A stretch of 64,000 bases of DNA from Psychromonas ingrahamii 37 (GTDB taxonomy: Bacteria > Pseudomonadota > Gammaproteobacteria > Enterobacterales > Psychromonadaceae). Below the pieces are notes generated by a model, which did not search any database, had not been told where the DNA came from, and saw only the letters and a list, made by a program, of their open reading frames with translations. Shown piece by piece: positions 58,752 through 64,000 of the stretch; the first letter of the stretch is position 1; each line of letters opens with the position of its first letter. The position numbers and the translations under genes are program-made. The DNA is taken from positions 1,116,001 to 1,180,000 of the forward strand of contig NC_008709.1 in the NCBI RefSeq assembly GCF_000015285.1. Direction: 5' to 3'.

Positions 58752-59231
58752 ATGTTAACAAAAAGTAAAATTATACAATTATTATTCATGCTGATCGTTT
58801 TAGTGTCGCTTTTTATATGGCGTACTATTAATATTAAGACAGAGCAACAGATGAACATTGATTTAACCTCCACTGAACGGTCATCTGGACAGCTTGAGTG
58901 TGATTATTTGGTACCCTGTGAGTTGCTAAGCTCTCAGGGGCGCTTTTGGTTAAGTGTTGATAACCCAACTATTAAAGCAGAACAATGGATTAATTTCAGG
59001 CTTGAGAGTGATGAACAAGAGTGGCGCGTGATCGATGCCAAAATAGTGGGAAAAGAAATGTTTATGGGGCGTATTCCGGTTACTTTTGTGAAGACAGATA
59101 AAGGGTTTTTCTCTGCAAAAACCTTGGTTGGAGCCTGCACAACCCCGGCCATGATCTGGCAACTAAAAATTAACATTCTGGTAAATGGGATTAAAGATCA
59201 GCTCTTATTTGATTTTATGGTTAAAAAATAA
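58752..59231 (+). CDS. Membrane-anchored periplasmic protein divergent from ccoN
   Basis: This 159-residue protein has a single N-terminal transmembrane helix (IIQLLFMLIVLVSLFIW) and a predicted beta-rich periplasmic domain with two Cys pairs or singles (ECDYLVPCELL, GACTTPAMIW). The segment KEMFMGRIPVTFVKTDKG followed by C..TPAMIWQLKI is reminiscent of FixH/YtkA-like domains, which carry similar Met, Cys and Met positions. I did not recognise the family with certainty. Its position suggests an oxidase or copper-related accessory role, which is inference. Confidence 0.65.
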   Translation: MLTKSKIIQLLFMLIVLVSLFIWRTINIKTEQQMNIDLTSTERSSGQLECDYLVPCELLSSQGRFWLSVDNPTIKAEQWINFRLESDEQEWRVIDAKIVGKEMFMGRIPVTFVKTDKGFFSAKTLVGACTTPAMIWQLKINILVNGIKDQLLFDFMVKK

Positions 59232-59322
59232 AATTGCCTGCGCCGTCATATCCAAAAAGGTTATTACGGCTGGGATCTGTTAATTTCCAAGAATTAACCT
59301 CGAAAGATAAGCAGACTCTAAA

Positions 59323-59760
59323 TTATTTTGCAAAAAAATGTTTCTTTAATGGCTGATCAATCGAGATTAATCCCGCTCCCCAAGCAACATTTATTAATAT
59401 CATTAAGCCCCATAGCTGGTGATCATAGAAACCACCCTCCCAAAGAACCGGGTATGAGACAACGGCCATAATATTAAAAACAAATAAAATGGCCGCCATT
59501 GGGCGTGTTAATAAACCTAAAATCAGAAATATCGGCAGTAGCAACTCTGCTGCTGTTCCTAAATATGCGGCTAATTCCCAGGGTAAAAAGGGAACCTGAT
59601 ACTCCTCTTCAAATAGGTACAAGGTACTATCCCAGCTGGTTATTTTTAAATAACCAGATTTTAGATACACAGAGGCGACCCAAAGACGGGTGAATAACAG
59701 CAATATAGGGGTAAAGTAACATTGCATTTTGTCCACAATGAGTTGGTAAAAATTGAGCAT
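59323..59760 (-). CDS. DoxX-family membrane protein (BufD-like)
   Basis: This 145-residue protein has four transmembrane helices and the DoxX pattern (RLWVASVYLKSGYLKITSW, AAYLGTAAELLLPIFLILGLLTRPMAAIL). It has a strong GGAGG ribosome binding site. It is the last gene of the bufferin-type operon, where DoxX proteins are a regular companion (called BufD in Caulobacter). The function of DoxX in these operons is not known. Confidence 0.9.
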   Translation of the reverse strand: MLNFYQLIVDKMQCYFTPILLLFTRLWVASVYLKSGYLKITSWDSTLYLFEEEYQVPFLPWELAAYLGTAAELLLPIFLILGLLTRPMAAILFVFNIMAVVSYPVLWEGGFYDHQLWGLMILINVAWGAGLISIDQPLKKHFFAK

Positions 59761-59768
59761 AATGCCTC

Positions 59769-60518
59769 CTAGGCATTTATTAATGTAAATCCGTAAAGTA
59801 GATCTTTCTCTAATAATTGAGGCAATCCCTCAAGTAACGATTGTGGCGCTATTTGCCCCATTTTTTTTTGCTGCATAATTTGTTGCAGCAGCAGAAATTC
59901 AGCCTCACTCAACAAAATAAGTTCGACGCTAAAATTTAATTGCTTTTTAAGTGCTAAATAGCAAATTTGGTTTAAATCAGTTTCCTGTATTTGTTTGTGG
60001 ATTATCATTCGGTACAAATGCTGAATGTTTTGCTTACTTGAAAATATCGATACCTGCGTAGCAATTTGAAAACTAATGTTGTCTAATTGCTCTGTTGGTA
60101 TCAATTTCAGCTGCTGAAAATCAAGTGAAAGGGGTTGTAATTTTGTATTGGTTGTTTGTTCTAATAACCACTCAAAACGTGCCATTTCGGCTACATAGGG
60201 TAATGCTTTGAGTTGTTCAAGCTCATGCAAATATTCACTAAAACCGTCACCATAGGTCATCATGTTATTTTCTTGAGGGGGGTGGCGTAAAATAAACCCT
60301 CTTGCTACCGTATTAAAAAAGGTTTCACCTACCAGGGATAAGGTATGCTGGTAAGTCGCAGAGAGTGCTTCCGTTACGCCCATCACAAAATTATTACGGT
60401 ATATCTGTAATAACTCATTACTGGTGAATGCTTTTTTGGGTTTAATTTGCTTAGCAATTTGATCGTTTTTATATAAAAGTGTGTCGCTAAATTGCCACTG
60501 AAGTTGTTTGATATTCAT
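59769..60518 (-). CDS. bufC: DUF2063 partner protein of the MNIO enzyme (BufC-like)
   Basis: This 249-residue protein starts with the DUF2063 signature (LQIYRNNFVMGVTEALSATYQHTLSLVGETFF, FILRHPPQENNMMTYGDGFSEYLHE). A C-terminal part resembles the peptide-binding domains of MNIO partner proteins. DUF2063 proteins deliver the precursor peptide to the DUF692 enzyme. The ATG overlaps the stop of a short upstream ORF as ATGA, and the AAGG just upstream is too close to be an efficient independent ribosome binding site, so translation is probably coupled. A 242-249 bp spacer that is normally absent separates it from bufB by the CAP gene. Confidence 0.9.
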   Translation of the reverse strand: MNIKQLQWQFSDTLLYKNDQIAKQIKPKKAFTSNELLQIYRNNFVMGVTEALSATYQHTLSLVGETFFNTVARGFILRHPPQENNMMTYGDGFSEYLHELEQLKALPYVAEMARFEWLLEQTTNTKLQPLSLDFQQLKLIPTEQLDNISFQIATQVSIFSSKQNIQHLYRMIIHKQIQETDLNQICYLALKKQLNFSVELILLSEAEFLLLQQIMQQKKMGQIAPQSLLEGLPQLLEKDLLYGFTLINA

Positions 60519-60697
60519 CCTTGAGACCCCGTCATTACCGTATTCTCATCGGTTGAGCGCTTGATCAAAGGCGCTGCGTATTGAATGACCAGAAGAGATC
60601 GTTGATATAGATACATTGTTAAAAAGACACTAAAGCCAAAATACTTAGCGTCTCTGTAATATATTTTGGGATATAAGTCATGCAGATAACGATTCAC
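60515..60697 (-). CDS. Candidate 60-residue membrane peptide coupled to its neighbours
   Basis: The ORF starts with GTG at 60697, overlapping the CAP-protein stop (GTGA), six bases after AGGTGG, an excellent ribosome binding site. It ends with TGA overlapping the bufC start (ATGA). The product has a basic N terminus (MNRYLHDLYPKIYYRDAKYF), one hydrophobic segment (residues about 20-46) and a polar tail. It fills the whole gap between the two genes. No family is recognised. Alternatively the gap is non-coding and the overlaps are chance. Confidence 0.5.
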   Translation of the reverse strand: MNRYLHDLYPKIYYRDAKYFGFSVFLTMYLYQRSLLVIQYAAPLIKRSTDENTVMTGSQG

Positions 60698-61422
60698 TCG
60701 ATCCCACCTGCAAAGTCCATCACGCACACAATGCCGTAGGAAGGATGTTTGTCGCAGGCGACGCCCACTACCTTATAATCATTTTTCAGTATATTAGTGC
60801 GATGACCGCGACTTTTAACACCATCATCTATCAATAATTGAACCACGACTTCTCGTCCAGAATCTGGGCCATAGATAATATTTTCACCTATTGTATGCTG
60901 CCATTTTCCATATCTTTCAATTCTATTTTGCAGGGTTGAGCCATTATGGCTAACGTGTCCAATACCGCCATATTTAGATTGGTCAGCGGCATGATCTTGG
61001 GCCGCTAAGGTTAATTTTTTATGTGCTTTTAATGACCCTAAAGCTTTTGTGCTGCTCATTACTTTAGCTGCTTCATCAGCCGCGCTTAGACCCTCTTGTG
61101 TTTTCAGTCCGATAAAATTTTCAGCTCCACCTGGCTTTAAGTACATTTTATTATTGTAAAAAGCGCTGCGCGGAGCTATAAATTCTTGGCTATAGCGACT
61201 CGGATCTGTTCTTGCCATATTAAGGTGTAAAATTATATTTTTCTCTAATACGCTTAAATAACTTAGATCGTCTGCCGGGGTTAGTTTTTTGACTGGCCAC
61301 CCAGCCGTTGGCCAGTCGATGGACGCTGATGCTGTACTAACCGTCATACTTAAGCAGATAGAAAGCCACAAGGTTTTTTGTATTAAAGAGATAGCGTCAT
61401 TAAGTAAGTTAATTTTTGTCAT
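60694..61422 (-). CDS. Secreted CAP-domain (YkwD-like) protein inside the bufferin operon
   Basis: This 242-residue protein has a signal peptide (cleavage near VSTASA-S, about residue 34) and a bacterial CAP/SCP domain. The N-terminal helix is ILHLNMARTDPSRYSQEF. The CAP core is LTLAAQDHAADQS, GHVSHNGSTLQNRIERYG, TIGENIIYGP, VVVQLLIDDGVKSRGHRTNIL and FAGG. The paired His residues and GEN motif of the CAP cavity are present. Bacterial CAP proteins are of poorly known function. It lies between bufB and bufC, with an AAGGAAAA ribosome binding site, and is not part of the textbook buf operon. Confidence 0.9.
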   Translation of the reverse strand: MTKINLLNDAISLIQKTLWLSICLSMTVSTASASIDWPTAGWPVKKLTPADDLSYLSVLEKNIILHLNMARTDPSRYSQEFIAPRSAFYNNKMYLKPGGAENFIGLKTQEGLSAADEAAKVMSSTKALGSLKAHKKLTLAAQDHAADQSKYGGIGHVSHNGSTLQNRIERYGKWQHTIGENIIYGPDSGREVVVQLLIDDGVKSRGHRTNILKNDYKVVGVACDKHPSYGIVCVMDFAGGIE

Positions 61423-61522
61423 AAATATTTTCCTTAAATCTCTTGCCTGAGTTATTTTATTAAGCGATTAAAAGTTCTGGGGAAATCTCGTTAAATAAGG
61501 TTGTTTTGCATTAGTAGAATCG

Positions 61523-62377
61523 TTATACATGCTTATCACTGGTGCAAAGCGATTGTTTGATATTAATCGCTTTATTATGCTCTTCTATCAAGGTACCAAG
61601 TTTGGGGATATCCAGATCCCACTCTATTAATGTCAGCGCATCTGTTTTTTTTGTCGACATGTATGTTTGGTAAATATCCCAAACAGATTGGCTTATTAAG
61701 GTGCTGTGGGTATCAATTAGCATAGTGCTATTGTTAACCTGTTTTTGAGTGAAACCTGCTAAATGAATTTCCTGCACTGTTGTATGGTCGATGATATCGA
61801 GATACTTTTCCACTGAAAATTGATGATTAGTAGCACTCACATAAACGTTATTAAGATCTAATAACAAGCCACAGCCAGTTTGCTTGACAATTTCATTGAT
61901 AAACTCCGGTTCGCTCATTTCACTGTCATTATATTCTAAATAAGAAGAGGGGTTTTCTATCAGAATTTGCCTTTGTAAGTGCTCTTGAGTCTGGTTGAGG
62001 TTATTTACAAAACATGACAATGCTTTTTTCGTGTAAGGGATGGGTAATAAATCATTAAAAAAATTGCTTTGTAATGAGCTCCAACTGATGTGATCGGACA
62101 CTAATACTGGTTGAAAAATATCAATAATCTGTTTAAGGTTTTGTAAATGTGTTTTACTGATGTCTTCGCTGCTGCCGATTGACAACCCAATACCGTGAAA
62201 GCTAAGAGGGTAATGAGCCGCGATTTGTTCAAGATAAAAACGGTTTTGACTGTGCGGATTAAAATAGTTTTCACTGTGCACTTCAAGAAAACCCAATGTC
62301 GGCAATTGATCTAATAGGGTCTGATAATGGGGGTGACGAAGTCCTATCCCAACAGTGCCTGCCTGTATTTTTTTCAA
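61523..62377 (-). CDS. bufB: DUF692 / MNIO-family multinuclear iron oxygenase (BufB-like)
   Basis: MNIO enzymes such as MbnB and BufB use iron and oxygen to modify cysteines of a precursor peptide. The start used is TTG at 62377 (284 aa), nine bases after AGGA; a TTG at 62407 would add ten residues but is buried in a hairpin. The TIM-barrel metal motifs are complete: EVHSENYF, SFHGIGLSIGS, VSDHISW, LIENPSSY, LLLDLNNVYVSATNH, EIHLAGF, DTHS and LIEWDLDIP. The gene follows bufA, the precursor, after 96 bp. Confidence 0.92.
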   Translation of the reverse strand: MKKIQAGTVGIGLRHPHYQTLLDQLPTLGFLEVHSENYFNPHSQNRFYLEQIAAHYPLSFHGIGLSIGSSEDISKTHLQNLKQIIDIFQPVLVSDHISWSSLQSNFFNDLLPIPYTKKALSCFVNNLNQTQEHLQRQILIENPSSYLEYNDSEMSEPEFINEIVKQTGCGLLLDLNNVYVSATNHQFSVEKYLDIIDHTTVQEIHLAGFTQKQVNNSTMLIDTHSTLISQSVWDIYQTYMSTKKTDALTLIEWDLDIPKLGTLIEEHNKAINIKQSLCTSDKHV

Positions 62378-62400
62378 TGTCTTTAATCCTAAAAAATGTC

Positions 62401-62434
62401 TATCCAAACCTCTTGCTTAGAAGTGGTTTGGATA
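62401..62434 (-). other. Intercistronic hairpin between bufA and bufB
   Basis: TATCCAAACC (62401-62410) and GGTTTGGATA (62425-62434) form a perfect 10-bp stem with a 14-base loop. On the minus strand the stem is followed after four bases by a T run (ATTTTTT). It may act as a leaky terminator or RNA processing barrier and would hide the upstream TTG at 62407. Confidence 0.7.
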
Positions 62435-62473
62435 TTATTTGGCAGTTAAAAATCTCGGCATCAAATAAAAAAG

Positions 62474-62737
62474 TTATGCTTTTTTAGGCTCTAAAGAACC
62501 ACCGCCTAATTTAGCGCACAACCCTTCAGGCACTGCAAGAAATGCATCGCCTTGATTATCAACTTTAGAAGTCCCTGCACATGAGCTTGTTTTTGTAGCG
62601 CAGTCATTTTGACCCGCCGCTGCAACGCCATAACATTTCTCTTTACCGGCGGCCATTGCGGGAGTCGAAACAAGTGCACCACCAACAGCGATCAGAGTTG
62701 AAAACGTAGCAGCTAAAGCAAGATTAGATTTTTTCAT
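62474..62737 (-). CDS. bufA: DUF2282 bufferin-type precursor peptide (BufA-like)
   Basis: This 87-residue protein has a Sec signal peptide (residues 1-30, ending TPAMAAG). The mature peptide contains four Cys at 35, 46, 53 and 74 in the DUF2282 pattern [23 protein letters not shown], and [18 protein letters not shown]. In Caulobacter such bufferins are modified on Cys by BufB/BufC to thiooxazole-type heterocycles that bind copper. The precursor is first in the operon and divergent from the sigma factor gene. Confidence 0.93.
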   Translation of the reverse strand: MKKSNLALAATFSTLIAVGGALVSTPAMAAGKEKCYGVAAAGQNDCATKTSSCAGTSKVDNQGDAFLAVPEGLCAKLGGGSLEPKKA

Positions 62738-62956
62738 GATAGATATTCCTCTATAATAAAATTAAGCAAATGCTGAAATAGCAATTATGCATTGTTGTAG
62801 TTTCAAGTATATAAACCGAGTTATCAGAACAAAAATTTCAAAATTAGTCACTTTTCTTTAAATTTTTTAAATTAATCATTTATTTTCAAGGGGTTGTGGT
62901 GAGGTTGTTTTATAAGCATTTTTTGAAAATATAATTTTTCCTAAGAAGAGAAATAA

Positions 62957-63523
62957 ATGAATTTATTTAATCGAAAACGAAATATAAGTTCAAAATCCTT
63001 GGTCTTTAAGGATATGAATAAAAAACAGAAACGTTATGAAGCACTCGTCAATATCTATAGCCCGGATCTTTACCGTTATGCATTTTGGATCTGTCGTGAT
63101 CCTCATATAGCACAAGATTTAGTGCAGGAGACCTGCTTGCGCGCCTGGAAGAGTCTGGACAGTTTATTGGACGATAAAGCCGCTAAAGGTTGGTTATTTA
63201 CCATATTACGTCGTGAAAATGCACGTCGTTTTGAACGCAAGCAGTTTTCTTTAGTCGATATCGCTGATAACGAAGTGGCGGATGATCATGATTCATCAGA
63301 AGAGATGGATAAAGAATTATTACGTCGTAAAATATTGCGCTTAGCAGATGAATATAAAGACCCTTTGTTATTGCAGCTTATCGCAGGTTTTAGCACTGAG
63401 GAAATTGCGCAGCAGCTAAATTTAAATAAAAACACCGTATTAACGCGGTTGTTTAGAGCAAAGAATTTATTAAAATCATCATTATCAGCAACAACTAAAA
63501 GTAGTGGGGTAGCACATGGATGA
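62957..63523 (+). CDS. ECF-type RNA polymerase sigma factor
   Basis: This 188-residue sigma factor has sigma-2 (YSPDLYRYAFWICRDPHIAQDLVQETCLRAWKSL) and sigma-4 (LLLQLIAGFSTEEIAQQLNLNKNTVLTRLFRAKNLL) regions. It is divergent from the bufferin operon with 219 bp between starts and is followed by an overlapping DUF3379 gene. By analogy with sigF-nrsF control of the Caulobacter buf operon, it probably activates bufA and perhaps itself. I could not pick a confident shared promoter motif. The 62957 ATG has an AAGAAGAG ribosome binding site; an ATG at 63014 is an alternative. Confidence 0.92.
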   Translation: MNLFNRKRNISSKSLVFKDMNKKQKRYEALVNIYSPDLYRYAFWICRDPHIAQDLVQETCLRAWKSLDSLLDDKAAKGWLFTILRRENARRFERKQFSLVDIADNEVADDHDSSEEMDKELLRRKILRLADEYKDPLLLQLIAGFSTEEIAQQLNLNKNTVLTRLFRAKNLLKSSLSATTKSSGVAHG

Positions 63524-64000
63524 TATATTATTTCGTCATACTGCAATTGCGACGCCGAATGACAAAAGTGACGAATTTTTGCGCAGGCAGTTTGATTCAG
63601 AGCAAGATAAAACCTTTGTTGATCAGGCAAAAAAATTTGATTTAGAGTTAGAGTCGGTATTAAACGTTGATCCGCCGGATGACATGATCGATAAAATCCT
63701 GTTAGAGCAAAGTTTTGCGATTGAAAATAAAAAGAACGTAAACCAGCGTTGGCATTTAGCTATTGCAGCATCAGTCGCTTTTATTATTGGAATAAGTTTA
63801 CCACTATTAAATAATCTGAATAACTTTACTCAAGACATAGGGACAGTAGCGCTTCAACATATCCAAAAAGAGTATTCTTTTACTGAAAAAGTCAATGAAA
63901 AAGCCAAGCTCTCTACTGTCAATGCCAAGCTTGCAAGTTATGGTGGTCTGGCAAAAGATGATCTAGGCGACGTTCTTTATGTGAATCACTGTGCTTTTGA
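63516..64000 (+). CDS. DUF3379 putative anti-sigma factor (3' truncated)
   Basis: The ATG at 63516 overlaps the sigma gene by 8 bp. The frame stays open to the window end (161 codons). The N-terminal region (residues 1-80) is charged and helical and contains no HxxxCxxC zinc motif. A transmembrane helix (HLAIAASVAFIIGISLPLL, about residues 83-101) is followed by a periplasmic-side domain. This layout and the coupling to a sigma factor mark it as the DUF3379 family, presumed anti-sigma factors. A Cys near the end (NHCAF) could be a metal or redox ligand. The C-terminus is outside the window. Confidence 0.8.
   Translation, partial: MDDILFRHTAIATPNDKSDEFLRRQFDSEQDKTFVDQAKKFDLELESVLNVDPPDDMIDKILLEQSFAIENKKNVNQRWHLAIAASVAFIIGISLPLLNNLNNFTQDIGTVALQHIQKEYSFTEKVNEKAKLSTVNAKLASYGGLAKDDLGDVLYVNHCAF

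Noticed and set aside
62738..62956. Shared ECF promoter motif for bufA and the sigma gene
   Set aside because: Several TGAAAC- and TGATAAC-like hexamers occur on both strands but none has a consistent -35/-10 spacing that I could defend.

Overview
The window is chromosomal DNA of an AT-rich gammaproteobacterium, most likely a marine facultative anaerobe close to Psychromonas. The evidence is the protein set (ArcB, an FNR with Cys20/23/29/122 spacing, E. coli-like Prs, CarAB, MsbA/LpxK/KdsB, LolB/IspE/Prs), the low G+C content and the gene neighbourhoods. The genus is inferred; no rRNA or tRNA gene is present to confirm it. Genes are densely packed in short operons, and most intergenic regions carry ordinary hairpin terminators.

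Left part (1-21939): a truncated membrane protein; a Met/Gly-repeat periplasmic Spy-like protein; a glycogen debranching enzyme; pepD, divergent across a perfect FNR box from a 38-residue membrane peptide; carAB; a DUF2062 protein; the comEC-msbA-lpxK-Trm112-kdsB block (DNA uptake, lipid A flipping, lipid A 4'-kinase, CMP-Kdo); and a lipoprotein / DUF350 / membrane-fused aminopropyltransferase cluster followed by a DeoR-type regulator.

Middle part (22033-46104): housekeeping genes. ychF-pth-rplY and prs-ispE-lolB lie on the minus strand. recN (two LexA boxes) and nadK follow. grpE, dnaK and dnaJ are on the plus strand, with sigma-32 promoters before grpE and dnaK. Then come fklB, mtnN, tyrS, folE2, arcB, an S49 peptidase and bepA. 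Two MITE-like elements sit between genes (26660-26891 and 39545-39867).

Right part (46359-64000): a TusA-like protein and a PerM-type permease whose 3' end is amplified into about five tandem copies; bcp; then a respiratory block on the minus strand (uspE, fnr, a SafE-family membrane protein, ccoS, ccoI, ccoH, ccoP, ccoQ, ccoO, ccoN) encoding a cbb3 oxidase, its copper-loading machinery and the oxygen sensor that usually controls it. With ArcB, the window carries two oxygen/redox sensors and a high-affinity terminal oxidase.

The far right is the most unusual region: a bufferin-type RiPP operon (DUF2282 precursor, DUF692/MNIO modification enzyme, DUF2063 partner, DoxX membrane protein), divergent from an ECF sigma factor and a DUF3379 putative anti-sigma factor. 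It differs from the textbook arrangement by an inserted secreted CAP-domain protein, an apparently coupled 60-residue membrane ORF, and a hairpin between precursor and enzyme genes. Bufferins are copper-linked in Caulobacter, so this region, CcoI and the Met-rich protein at the left end suggest a copper theme; that link is inference.
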